Assembly (NCBI GenBank): GCA_028023455.1
Contig: JAQFVV010000001.1
Span: 22,089,401-22,153,400 of the forward strand
Length of the DNA: 64,000 nt
From: Epiperipatus broadwayi
Taxonomy: Eukaryota; Onychophora; Udeonychophora; Euonychophora; Peripatidae
Direction: 5' to 3'
Below, piece by piece: positions 48,101 to 60,882 of this stretch. Under the pieces are notes generated by a model that saw only the letters and a list, made by a program, of their open reading frames with translations, was not told the origin of the DNA and made no database searches. Position numbers and translations under genes: made by a program. Within the stretch, counting starts at the first letter, position 1. Each line of letters begins with the position of its first letter.

Positions 48101-51000
48101 CATTTTGAAATAAATACTACAAAAAATAATGCATCTATATTGTACTGGTCAAAATTATAGATTTCTCAAACAAAACCTAGATTGCGAGCAAAAGTACCCT
48201 AAATCCAGTCATGTCCGAGATATATAGGTCAAGAGCATTCCAGAATTCTGCCCTATTTGCTCCCTTTCCACATCTACAACAAATTAATTACATCTTTGAT
48301 GATACAAACGCATTTTTATTCACTACCATCCTGGAGACAAAAGCAAAGAGACATTAGAAGCTCAGGGCATGGGATATGGACTAACTCCTATGATCAAGAC
48401 CTTAAGATATATTAAATAACAAGATAACAATGGGCTTAATAAATGAGATGGTATCCATTTATGATGGCAGAAGGTAAACCACAACCATTAAAGTGTTTGA
48501 CCTACAACTGATCTGTATGTAATATTAAAAAGACCTAACTAAAATAAATGATTCGAACAAATTGGGTGACTAGCAAACATATATTTTAATAACAGAAAAG
48601 TAGATTATTCGGTTCTTGAAACAATAATTTCATGCTATTAATGGTTTCTTATGCATATTTTAAAATACACATCCTTTTACTTTGATACATTACCTTAAAC
48701 AACCTTCGAAATTTATATATGAAGATGCAGAACAAACTTTAAGGTTAGTCATAAATATGGACCGTATATATCGGTGCGGTTTAATATGCTTATCGGGACA
48801 CATTTCAATTTCGCATGCAATGCATAACAATGTTAAGACATAATGATCACAATAACCTTAAATAGATATAATCATGTGATACTTATATGGCCCTTTTTAC
48901 ACCAATGGATATTTTACGAGTTAATAACCAATGATTATGGCATGTAAATCAAGTGTAGAATTCTATCAACACAGAGGTTTTATGTAGATGATGCAAATAT
49001 TACAGATTTGCGTTAATTAAATTATTACTAAAGAAGTGATTTTTTTAGGGCATTCTCTGGGAATTAAGCCTTGGTTAGAATTTTCGATTGAAGGAAGGGT
49101 AAGTTTAAATCAAACTTTAACTATGACATTAATGCAAAATAATAATAATAGAGAATGTTTATATGTTTCATAACGCCATGACTTACAATCACTATGTGGG
49201 ATAATATATGTATTATGAGATGCAGTGCTAAATCCATGATAGCCCTAGAATGAATATACCTGATTAGAGTTAAGATGCGCTTCATCATTTGTTGAAAAGA
49301 AAGCTTATCTGTGCTAACAGTACAAAGCATGGAGAAATGGTGCGATGGGTATACTATGGGCCGGATATTCTGGGATCATTCCCTTGCAGAGCCTTACTAC
49401 GACTTATCCATAATATGTTCAGAGGCTGGTGCTTCCAAGCTCTATTTATCGAACATTGAATAACAAGTGGATCCGGGACTCCGGTAAAATCCATATGTAA
49501 CGGTGAGAATTGTCCCTCCACGCAACAAAATCTAGAACACAGGCAAAATAGACTAAAGCTGATCAAATATGGATACTGGGATTCAGAATCCGACCATCAT
49601 TCAATCCTTTCACCTCTGCTCAACGATCCAATACCCTATGGATGACACTTCTCAACTTACACAGACATTCAATTTAACCTCGGTCCGGCAGTCACTCAGC
49701 GTAAAACAAAAGACTCGTAAGTTAACTAATTTAGCACTGATTTCATCAGATATACACACACATGACTAACTGATTAATATATCAATGATTGACCAATATA
49801 TAGATAAAATGATGTATGTGCAATTAAATCTAGAGTTGGACAAAATGAACTCGCGGACAATAAAATTATGAAAACGAGTTATAATTTATTAATTTAATAA
49901 AACAATAACAAATAGTGAAATTAAAATGTACAAAATTATGTGATGAGAACGTGAGATATTACGCTCGCAGGCGTTATATAACTAATGAGATTAATGTTAC
50001 ATATCATCATAAGTGTTCAATAAAATGTAGTGCGGTATTGGAGTTTATGCCTATATTAATATGCCAAATTTCTAGCTCTTATATAGTCTGCCAGATCATA
50101 TGGAACTTTATAACCAAAGTTATATAACTAAATTAATAGCGCTCCTATGGCGTCTATCTCTATATCTAATTAAGTTGAGCATGTAATCAGGTTCAGAGAT
50201 ACGCAGGTTAGCGTGTTAACTTAGATTAGGATATACTCTAATGCTAGATAAGAATTTAATATAAAAGGAGAGAAAACTGGTTTATAATAGGTTTACCTAT
50301 ATACTCTATGGCACATATTAAAATATTAATTAAGCAAAAAGGTGCAAATGGGTCATTATTCACGGGCTTCAGCTTCTAAGCATGGTTGCCCTAAAACCGC
50401 TCAACTTGCTACGAATAGGAATATTAGTAGTTCAGGGAGTCGGATAAGCATTAATTATGAATCATCTAAGTCCTTGTGCCCTAGTTCTAAAAGTGTGTGC
50501 TTTACCTGAACTAAAGTGGATAAGTGTGACTGCCATCAAGTCATCAATAATCATGCAGCAAGCAGATAATTCTACATTGCATACTTTGTAAGGACACATC
50601 CACAATATACATATATATAACGCAAATACGTAAAATTATATTATCGTGCCTTAAAATTAGATAGCGTCTATTTGCATATCTATACAATCCAGTTCTCAAA
50701 TTTAGTATTTCAAATATACTATTTAGGGACTAAATTAATTAGTAACCTAGTTAATATTATCACCTGCATCTCAACATATATAAATCTAAGGAGGACACAG
50801 CATATTTGCAGGATAATTACGAATAAAACATTAAAATATGCTTTGAGAATATTTCTGTGGCTAGTTCCTATGATGTACAAGTTACATATATAAATAGTTA
50901 TAATTCATAACTAGAATTAAGCAAACTACAATTTTAACTAGAGAACGACTGATTATTGTAATATTAATACCCAAAAATTAATCAGTAAAATAATAATATG
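48100..51000. other. Compositional island without recognised gene
   Basis: Compared with its flanks this stretch has few long A/T homopolymers and locally higher G+C (for example 27 of 60 bases at 49,321-49,380). Open frames of 66-73 codons on both strands (49,354-49,566 minus; 49,569-49,769 plus; 49,915-50,127 plus; 50,672-50,893 plus) show no motif I recognise. Confidence 0.4.
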
Positions 51001-51002
51001 AT

Positions 51003-51129
51003 CTCGAAACAGCGAGTGAGAAAGAAAAATAATAATTCAATTATTTAATATTTATTATAGCGAAGATTTGAAATTGTCTTCGCAGATCGATAAGCTAAAA
51101 TTATATTTATAAATACTCGCGATTTCGAG
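51003..51129. repeat. Nested inverted repeat
   Basis: Outer arms ctcgaaacagcgagt (51,003-51,017) and actcgcgatttcgag (51,115-51,129) match at 13 of 15 positions. An inner stem gcgaaga/tcttcgc sits at 51,060-51,083. This is a small fold-back structure at the edge of the compositional island. Confidence 0.6.
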
Positions 51130-51429
51130 TCATTTGGCATATTAAATACATATATTAAAATGATAAAATCATAGAATCAATTGAGGCATAAAAAAACTGC
51201 AGAAAATTATACATTTAAAATAGATTATTAGAGTTTTACATTTTAAAAGAGAATTCAAGTTTTACAATCAGGCAAGATTTAGCATTTAATGGTCTTTACA
51301 GATTTTAGTAAAGGTGTTTGGGAATGGCAGATTTAATAAATAGCTAGCTTTTAAAAAAAAGAATTGAAAGTCACAGTTTATAAACAGTGCTCTGAAAGAA
51401 AATTTACCATTCAGTTGTTTTCATTGCAG

Positions 51430-51577
51430 TTAGTTCTGGAGCACTTGGGAGGATATTAAGTTGACACTTTTGACGATGATTTAAAGTAATGGAGACTTAT
51501 CCCCGGGCGGCTTTGCTGGTGTATGGCATTAGGTTTTATCAGACCAAAGTTCTTCTCCATTCCCGATCAAGGAGAAG
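51430..51577 (+). other. GC-richer segment ending in a splice donor
   Basis: The stretch contains cttatccccgggcggctttg and ends at gatcaaggagaagg|gtgagt, a consensus donor. It could be a non-coding first exon or 5' UTR of a gene reading to the right. No long ORF and no TATA box were seen, so support is limited to composition and the donor. Confidence 0.25.
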
Positions 51578-52138
51578 GGTGAGTTATTGCTGTTCTACTC
51601 AACCATTTTGAAGATAAAACGGGCGTAGGTTCTGCTTACAACTCATTATATATATGATCGATTTGGTGACAAAACTTTTAAGTATTTATACTTCTCTAAC
51701 TCTGGCCACCTGTTTATTTTTACGAGCTTGTCCATACCTGAAAAGTTCATTTATTTATTTTAGCAAAACATATTTAATAGCTACAACTAGTAGAAAAACC
51801 CATTTATTTATTTTAGAAAAACATTTTTAATTATGACTACTAATTGAGATTTTGTTTTTCTGCGAATTTTGTTATTAACATTTTATATTTACAAAATCAA
51901 GTTCACGCGTGACCTACTTCGAAAATTGTTTACAAAAATCAAATGTTATTTTGACAAAGTTACTTAAAATGAATATACATATCTGTAATATATACATATA
52001 CTATTAAATTACAGACATACCGCATGCATATATATATATATATAAGGGATTCCGCATATTTAGTAATTTAACATTATTTAAATGGGTATTCTGAGAGGGT
52101 TTAAACCTGGCATATAGATAGATATGTGGGTAAAATAC

Positions 52139-52174
52139 GTGAAACAGGCGGATGGATAAATCCGACTGTTTCAC
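52139..52174. repeat. 15-bp stem hairpin
   Basis: gtgaaacaggcggat and atccgactgtttcac pair at 14 of 15 positions around the loop ggataa. The upstream gggtttaaacctggcatata resembles 53,930-53,955 (gggtttaaatctagtccata), so both may be remnants of one repeat. Confidence 0.6.
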
Positions 52175-52179
52175 ATATG

Positions 52180-55100
52180 ACAAAGTAAAATATGAACAAA
52201 ATACTAGGAATAGCATGAATAAGTAAAGCTAGTATGAATAGCGGTTTTCAATGACCTTATACAAAGAATTAATTCCCTCCACTTAAATTTTTGGGCGTAA
52301 CATAATGAGAAAATATTAAACACTCGAAGAGGTACAAATATGACCTGAAGTAAGTAATTCTAATATTACATATAGATAAGGAGGTTTATATGATTCCCTT
52401 CACTTGAACAAACCTGAATATACGTAGAATAACAACACGATTATCAATGCTCATTACAATTCTCACATGATAAGAAAAGATGTCTAATCTAATAGTGTGA
52501 TGATATAGAGGGAAATTAACATTTTAAAATAATAATGTAATGGAACAAGTTACCGAAATATTGCATAATTATATTCTATTTAATAGTCCATGTTCAACCA
52601 GACGAATATTGACTGAATAAGAAAACTTATACTTAAATCTTAATTCTCCCTTAATAACAGGAATTGCTATAATAATAAAATTAATTCGCTCGGTTGAAAA
52701 TCATTAGCATATCAAATTCTACAAGTAAACATGTAAAAATAAACTGATATTTGCCGCATGCACATAAAATATAAAGATAGCATGAAAGAATATTACAATT
52801 TATAGATTTCTAAATTAAAGTAACAAAATAGAGTTTGAGTAGAGCCATAGTACATTATAAATAATAGCTAGGCATTGTAGCTATTTTGAAGGAAAAAATG
52901 AACATTGCATTACAAAATCATATTAACAATCATTTAAATACTAAAGAATAGTAATTTAGAGTTTGTTCAGCAGCTTAGATTTATTATCTTCTAATGAGAG
53001 TTTAAATTTACAGCCAGACGGGTGGGAATTCTTGTGTAGCACAGATTAAAACAGCTGGTGTTGCAAATTCGGCAAGACAGGAGGCGGCATCTTGGATTCT
53101 TAGGGAGTCCACAGGACAGAGTATTCAATGGATATCATTTCTGGTGGAGTTTGATCTGGAGAGGGAAGGAAAGTGAAAGCAAGCCCCTCTACTCATTGGT
53201 CATTATAAAATTTTAATGCGTGGATTTGTTTGGCATGTTTGTCTCCTTGCATTTTTTTCTTGTTCGAATTTGGCTTTATATGATCAAATCTCTTCTTGGA
53301 ATGCTTCTAAATTAGTTTTCCAAGAGCTATAAGCTATGACTATTAAGAAGTATACCTTTGTTTAATTTTGCTTGGAAAGATGCAAATGATCGATTAGCCC
53401 TAGAAAGCATTGTTTTGAATCTATTTCTATATTGGAAATAGATTTGTAAAGATATGAATCCACTTAAATATTTGAATTTCTACATTTTGTTATTCCCGAA
53501 TGATTTGAAAATACACTAATTGATTGTTCTTTAACTTCTAAAAGTAAAATATGCTAACTGCTTTATATAACCTTCTCAATATTGCATCAGCCAAAATACT
53601 ATTTCTAAAGAAAAATACATAAAATATAAAATACGTATAGTATAAATGTATAAATTTTAAATATTCCCCATTTTAATATTAGTAAATTTAGAATACAAAT
53701 ATATATATATAAGGTTTACATATTAGTAGATTACGACTATCTGTAATATATATATACGCACATACACGACTTATTGAAGGCAGAAATTAATTTTTCCATA
53801 TATATTTTTAAACAATAACATTCATATTTTAATACATCTTTAACTAATTATTACATAGGGAGGGTGAAACAGTTGTATGTATCTGTGGGCTTTCGCCCCC
53901 TGGTGACTGAAATGAATTACAGGTGGGTTTAAATCTAGTCCATAGATAAAATGTCATCAGGCAGTGAAGCAAAAATATGTAAACAAGTTTGCTGTTTCAA
54001 TATTAACAAAAAGATGTATGTATAGTTATTTTTTTATTACAGATATTAATAAATAAATATATGGTGTTTACAAAACAAGAACAAAAAGAAAATAACTTAG
54101 ATATTTTAATTATTTAAACATTTAACAATAGAGAAGATTATGAAGGTTCAACATAAGATATTTAACTATAAAACAATACTATACTTTCATATTGTTCTAA
54201 CAAAGAAGAATATGGAAAACTAATAATAATAGTAGAATTTTAAAATAATAATTTACCCATGAAAATATAAAAATAATAGAAAATGATAAAAATAAAGTAA
54301 TTAAGAAAAATAACCATAAGTATAAATAAAATTATAAATAAGGCATAGAAGATTGATAGATAAAATGATAAAAGAAAATTATTGGATTTTTTTGGAAAAT
54401 AAATATATATAATTATATTAGTAGAATTTATTAAATAAATTGTAAAAAATGTTATGTAAAAAAAATTTCACAGATAAATATATTGAAACAAAATTTAATT
54501 AAAACAATGATAAACAAGATAAATTAGATAAAAAGTCTCCCATCTTTATATATGATAAAGAAACTGGTCATAAATTTAATAATGATAATATAAAGAGAAA
54601 AATTAAAGAGGCACTTATAATTAGAAAACTGTTATTGGTTATTATGTCTGACATGATTCCCTCTTAAGAAAGTTAAGTATTCTAAAAGTCAGATTAACAA
54701 ATAAATAATCACTAAGTAATTTAACATGGAATGCAATAAACTATAGACTCAACATACTATATGCAAAAACTAATTTAATATGTTCAATATATACATTTCA
54801 TTATCATCAGAAAACTCATAATTCTATTACCAGTATCTAAACTATAAGCTAATATTTCCATACCAAAATATTTTTTTTACTCTAAACTACATATAGCCTG
54901 TTATAATTTCATATTATCTTTTCTGTCTGTTTATTTAGTTTATCAACTCTCAACGGTGAAAAAAGCATAATAGAGGTCAAGGCGATATGTTCAGTTGTGT
55001 TGTTGGTTTTCTGACTTACGGGGATTGAATCCCCAGGAAAAGATGCCCTCACTGAATTTTTTTTTCTGATGTTTCAAACAACAATTCTCTGAATGATCAT

Positions 55101-56080
55101 GAAGATATTAAAAAGGGAATTTTCTTTGTGACGCTTCATTTTTTAATTTTTTCTGGAGTGTTTTATTCATTGAAATAAATATAAACTTAAGTTAACTAGA
55201 TTTAATCAACATAATCTAATTTCTGTTAATATAAATTGCATTTATTAAGTTTTTTTGTAATCTGAAATATTTCCTCTGGCTAACAACAATTGATTTTTTA
55301 TTTTTATAAACTTATTTTTCCATTCTGTTTAATTATAGATATTTATCAAAATTAATTAACCTTGTTTTTAATTCCCTGCAAGATTTAATCTTTCTTTGCT
55401 TCTAATTTTGTTTGCTGATTCAATATTTCATTAGTTTAATAATTTTGTATATATGAATGATTATTAATGTATAAAAAATATATAAAATGATAATAATTAG
55501 AAAATAATTAAAATATTATGAACTATATATTATATATTGTACTGTGTGTTTTTTAAACGCTTTTATTTAACTTAGAAACTCTATTTGTTTGTTTAATTTA
55601 AATAAAATTATAAATAAATTAAATAAGAGATGATAAAAAAAAAAAATTGGTTTTTTTATAATTGATTTTTAAAATACTTTTATCAAAGGGATTTTCTTCA
55701 AATTTTGGACATGTATTAGAAAGCGATGATAATACATTATAGCAATGAAATATATCATGATTGTCCAGTGTAATGATGTTGATGGACCGAATTTCAAACA
55801 TGTTGATATGTATTAAGTAAGTTTGCTTACAGTAAAAGCATTTATGATAAATTAAAATAGAAATAAAAACAAATCTTAATTTCTCATGATTGTAAAAGAT
55901 TTTAAAAACGTTTTACTTCTTAAACAAAACAATATTGGAATCAATATTTAATGCACACACATTTCTCTGTTTTATGAATAATTACTATAAAAATACAAAT
56001 CCTAAAAAATTAAAAATAATATATATAAAAAATATTTTATAAAATGATTTTATTAACTATACATTAATTATTAATTTCTT
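52180..56080. other. Non-coding, mixed composition
   Basis: No gene recognised. A GC-richer patch at 53,015-53,200 (including agacaggaggcggcatcttg) lacks a long ORF. tcatcaggcagtg at 53,954-53,966 resembles the end of the 35.6-kb TIR family. ggggattgaatcccc at 55,019-55,033 is a perfect arm-loop resembling a tRNA T-arm, but no full cloverleaf was found. An A-rich stretch at 54,000-54,640 may be decayed retroelement sequence. Confidence 0.4.
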
Positions 56081-56089
56081 TAACCACAA

Positions 56090-56236
56090 TTGGGATTTTT
56101 CTATTTAATTTGAAATAAAAGTATGGGGTATCAATAAATTAGTTAATTCAATCACTATTTTTTACAATTAGTGATTGAATTAATTAATTTCTAGATGCCC
56201 CATGCTTTTATTGCACATTAAATATAAAAACCTCAA
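56090..56236. repeat. 147-bp palindromic MITE-like hairpin
   Basis: Arms 56,090-56,157 and 56,169-56,236 (68 bases each) are inverted copies with roughly one mismatch in six; the loop is 11 bases. Shared blocks: ttttt.tatttaat, aataaaag.atgggg.atc and ttaattcaatcacta. Likely a mature fold-back MITE; family unknown. Confidence 0.85.
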
Positions 56237-56279
56237 TATTTTTATTATGTTTCAATGATAAACTTTATTAAGACTTAAA

Positions 56280-56910
56280 AAGGGTTATATATGAAAACAT
56301 AAGGTCTTAGATAATATATATATATATTACAAATGCAATAAGGGTTTGCAGTGATAGGAAAAAACATGACTTACAGTAATTGAAAGAAGAATGATCATTA
56401 CATAATGAGAAACATGTGTCAAATTAGGTTTACATAGAATTTTTAAATGGGATCTTGAGAAAAATAAATGGAAGCACATGATAGTATGAGGGAAACATAT
56501 ATGGCATTTGGGGTTGGAATTGGTGTTAGATTAATATATGATTGTATATAAATTGAGCCTATTTGGTATGAAGGATTATAGTTTTCATGGCTGTCTTTGT
56601 GCTACATAAGTTGCATATGAAAAACATGAGTATTTAGATACAATTTGATACATGACATTATATATGCAATGAAGGTTTACAATTTTGCTTATATAAAACA
56701 AAGGTGATTTACAGTAGTTGGAATAATAATAATTGTTGCATAACTAGATATATATTTCAAATTAGATTTACATAAATTTTACAAAAGCATTATGAGATAA
56801 ATATATGAAAACACATGGTGATATTTGTTAATACATTTAGGGAGGGTGGGGGTAGTTATTGTTTCATTGATATATGACTGAAATGTAAATTGTTCTTATT
56901 AGTTGATGAG
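56280..56910. repeat. Diverged direct repeat, period about 338 bp
   Basis: g.ttacagta.ttg recurs at 56,368 and 56,706, and caaatta.atttacat at 56,419 and 56,758. A tatgaaaacaca-like block recurs near 56,288, 56,470 and 56,805. These are two diverged long units and a partial third. Confidence 0.7.
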
Positions 56911-57799
56911 CACTATAGGTGTCAAGGCTAAGTTATTGTTCATGTGCTGGGCATTTAAAATTTGAGGTAAGTTGGTAGAGTGATCTTAAACTTTTTTAGA
57001 TCAGTGGATTAATGAGGTGATATGTTTCTTTCAAGTGGTGTAGTATTTATTCCAGAGTTCACTCTGGTATGACTTTGGAGCTATGAGTTCATATGTAGTA
57101 AGCATTTGAGCTGGTTGAGGTTTCAAAGAGTGGAGTGGAAGTGATCTAGAGAGAGCAGTTGGAATCTAGCTAATATAATGATGAACTTTAAGAGAAAATA
57201 TCTTAAATGATGCATAATATCCCCTGTGGGCATGGTAATAATAAATTTTGACATTATTGTCAGCATGTCAGGCATTCACACCATGAGGAAGGGAGTACAA
57301 TCTTGTGTTTTTAAGCCTAGGTTTTAAATGTTATTTGCATTGATTGGCCTGAAACTTTAAATTTGCTTATATTGGGGATGCTGTTTTTTTTTATGAGATA
57401 AAGCTGGCAATATGGTAGAATAGATTTTGGCCTCAACCACTTGGTCATGTGGTTATATGCAGCCATTTTGATTGGCTTTAATGATTTAAAAAAAAATTTT
57501 TTAAGAAAAAGCTTTTGTAAATTTAAAATTACCTTAGAAAAGATGTGTGGCATAGTTAATTGTTAATAATTGATTTAAAATATGTTAAACTTATGTGAAC
57601 CATTGCAGATTCTGAGTGATCTTTTGGGGATTTAAACCTGGAAATTTTTTCTTGTTCCTCAATACTAAGGTTTACTGCCACAATTGAAATATTTTTTCTT
57701 GCAAATTATTCATTACACACACAGATTTTTTTTTATAACTAGAATGCTTTGTGATGACACAAAATTTATCTTCAAAAAAACTAATATGCAAATTTTTAG

Positions 57800-57902
57800 G
57801 ATTTGAAGTAGATGCTCTTGGAATGAACATAGTGACTGGACCAAGATTAACTGTAGAACTGAAAACCCCAATATTTTAGCTATTTGATGCAGAGTAAATA
57901 AA
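57800..57902 (+). other. Candidate terminal exon with polyadenylation signal
   Basis: After an acceptor-like aatttttag (ending 57,799) a frame starting with two carried-over bases reads FEVDALGMNIVTGPRLTVEL then KTPIF to TAG at 57,877-57,879. AATAAA follows 18 bases later (57,897-57,902). The amino-acid mix is unusually balanced for this DNA. No homology recognised. It could be the last exon of an unseen gene or chance. Confidence 0.25.
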
Positions 57903-57904
57903 AG

Positions 57905-59195
57905 AATTTATTATGAAATATTTTTTATACATATTATTTTTAAAAAGAAAAAAAAACAAAGATTTGTTCATAAAGTAAATATAGAGGAAGTAGTAAAATA
58001 ACAGAAAATTTTCTAATTTTTTTTCTTTAAAATAGTATAGGCATATCATTTAATGATAGATACAAAAATAATATTTTAAAATAATAATGTGTAAATTTAA
58101 AAATATAGGTTGTATGGAAATAGTTTAAAATTATTTTAATTAGCCATATTTAATTAAATATAAAAATATCAGTTTGAATTAAACTAAAAAAATTTTATGC
58201 TTTTTATTATGTATTAAAGATTTGTTTAGTATATGTAATTAATTATAAAAAAATTACTATTTATATTTACGAATATTTTATATATAGTCAAAACTATTTG
58301 CAAGTTTTTATTGAAGTATGTAAAAAAATATTGCTTTAATCTCTGAATTGTTAAAAATATATTCATTAATAAAATATAATAATAATAGCATTATTCCTTT
58401 AAATAATAATAATTCTAATTCTAGAATAATAAATAGTTAAAAAAAAAATTATACTCCAATGATTTATGTTTATACAAAATGAAAATCATATAAATAAAGA
58501 TATAAATATTGAATGGTTAGCAGTAAAAAATTAAAAATATTAATATCTAATTCTAAAAGTTGAAATAATGAATAAAAGAGATTGTTTTATAAAATTAATT
58601 GTGGAAGTTATGATATGGTTTATTATGGGCACACAGAAAAAAACTAGAAGATGAAAAGAAGGTAGTAAAGCAATTACCAAAAGAAATAATAAATCAACAC
58701 TGTGTTTACTAATTAATGTCATTACAAAATAGATTGTCTAAAAATTTTACACTATATTAAAGATGTCAATAGAAGAAAAAATACATTAAATATAATAAAT
58801 AAATAAAAACAATATATACAAAACATCCAATTAAGTAATAATTAGTCATTTACATAAATGAAAAATATATAATGCATGCATATGTAAGAATATGTTTGTA
58901 CACATTTGCGTTATAGTTAATTTATAAATAGATGTTTATATATTAAATATATAATTGTTTATAAAGAATAGATTTATTTTTATACAAATCTGTATGAATG
59001 ATAATAATGTAAACTAAATAGTAAAAAAAAATTCCTTTTAACTTATCACTATGCTTTTTTTTTTCCATTATTACAAATATAGTTATATGAGAATAATTAA
59101 AAGAGAAAAAAATCTCTATCACTTTGTATAATGATCTATAAATGTTCAGGACAGTAAAATGTTGAGAGAATTTTTTTTTTTTTTGTATTAAATAA
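57905..59195. other. Non-coding AT-rich DNA
   Basis: Nothing recognisable; the 60-codon open frame near 58,540 (minus strand) is hydrophobic and low-complexity. Confidence 0.5.
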
Positions 59196-59206
59196 TATCT
59201 TTATTG

Positions 59207-59573
59207 CAGGGGTTCCCAACCCTATGCCCGCGGGCACCATGGCGCCCGCAGACCATTTTACGTGTGCCCGCCGCTATCCGAACACGATAAAAAATTATTT
59301 ACCTGATACAAATAAATTTAATTTTTGAAATTTCTTATAAATTATTGTATTATATTGTAATCAAATTCTAGGGCATACTATACTTTTACAGCGTAAAAAT
59401 ATAAACGTTAATTATATGTTAAAATTTTATTTTGAAATAAATATTTTTTTATACATTATGTGTATTATTAACAATATCCAACTATAAATTTACATTAAAA
59501 AAATAAATGGTGCCCGCCACCTGGCCAGTATTATAGAATGTGCTCTTAAGTGCAAAAAGGTTGGGGACCCCTG
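59207..59573. mobile_element. hAT-type MITE (367 bp)
   Basis: The ends are caggggttcccaacc and the inverted counterpart of caggggtccccaacc (14 of 15 match), typical of hAT termini. They are flanked by 8-bp sequences ctttattg and ccttatta (6 of 8 match), fitting the 8-bp target duplication of hAT elements. GC-rich subterminal parts containing gcccgc (59,226-59,278 and about 59,510-59,525) bracket an AT-rich core without coding capacity. Non-autonomous. These CAGNGG-type ends resemble families known to have moved horizontally between animals (such as SPIN), but identity with any of them is not established here. Confidence 0.88.
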
Positions 59574-60021
59574 CCTTATTATATAATTTTTTCCGGTTTT
59601 GTTTAGAAGTTAATGATACCAATTTTGCTCCATATGTTACATAGATTGCAAAAATTACTCACTGATTACCATTTTTTTATGCATTTAGGCAACCTTTTAA
59701 AGCAGAAAAAATTTATATGGATATATGGGGGATTTCTGAAAAAAACTATTTCGAAGCTTAAGATATAATAGTTTTATCACATAGATGTAATTAATCTTGT
59801 TTTTCAGCAAAAAGTTTATATTCTCATATGGACTTCATTTTGATTGACAATATTGCTTGTAAATAAATTGATCTGTGACTAATATTGATGTTTAAAATCA
59901 GTTATTATTTGTGGATAATAATCCTTTATCATTATATTGATTTTTTTATTGCTTATTCAGAAGCTTATTGTCTATTATATGACTTGACCTTCCTAAAATT
60001 TATTTATTTATTTGTTTTTGC

Positions 60022-60076
60022 AGAATATTTTCATTAAACAGAAAGCAAATAACATTTGGATGGATCATAAGAATAC
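60022..60076 (+). other. Candidate internal exon
   Basis: A pyrimidine-rich acceptor (tttatttgtttttgcag) ends at 60,021 and a consensus donor (atacag|gtaagt) follows 60,076. The 55 bases between are open in two frames (for example N-I-F-I-K-Q-K-A-N-N-I-W-M-D-H-K-N-T). No partner exon was identified. The splice signals are among the best in the window outside ZNFX1. Confidence 0.35.
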
Positions 60077-60882
60077 AGGTAAGTCTGTTGGTAATGGGTT
60101 TTTTTTTTATTATTTTTTTTTGTTTGTTTTGCAGTAATATTTTTACTAATTGATATTTTCCATGTAATTCACATAGTCACCTCCAGATTATAAAAAGATA
60201 TAGAAACAATGTATCTATTGGAAACCTGTTAACATATAAAATTTAAGAAATGTCAAATTATTTATAGTTTAACTGAGCTTATTAATATTTAAAATATTAA
60301 ATCAAATATTTTATATTATAAAATCACATACCTATATTAATAAACACAAATGGGGTATAAAGAATTTTTTTTGATAATGCTCTTTTTAAATTAAATGATT
60401 GATATTTATGGAAATTGGAAAACATCTACACTAATAATGATTGACATTAGTAGATGCAATTTCAAAATAGCTATTAATAAGCATAAATAATTATACATTA
60501 TATTTTAGATTAATAGCAACTAATCAATATTGATTTTTAATAAATGTATAAATGATGCCCTGTCCCCCAATGATCTGACATATCTGTTTGGATTTTAGGC
60601 TTGTTATAAATATTTATTGTGATGGTTGATAATGTTACTGATGATCTTTCTCTACTTCAACTTTTCTATAAAAAAAATTGCAATGTTCATATTTTAAAAA
60701 TGAGATATTTGTTTACAACATATTTTAAAAGAACAAAAATTTGTTTTTGTTTTTTTTTTTTTAAAAAGTGCATCAAGACTTAAATATTTGAATAATAGAT
60801 AAACAAATAATACTTATTGATTTATATAAAAATTTGACAACACTTTCTTTCTTTTTATTTACTATATAATTAATACAAAATT

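Noticed and set aside
54980-55060. ggggattgaatcccc resembling a tRNA T-arm
   Set aside because: The rest of a cloverleaf is not present; it may be a tRNA-derived repeat remnant or chance palindrome.
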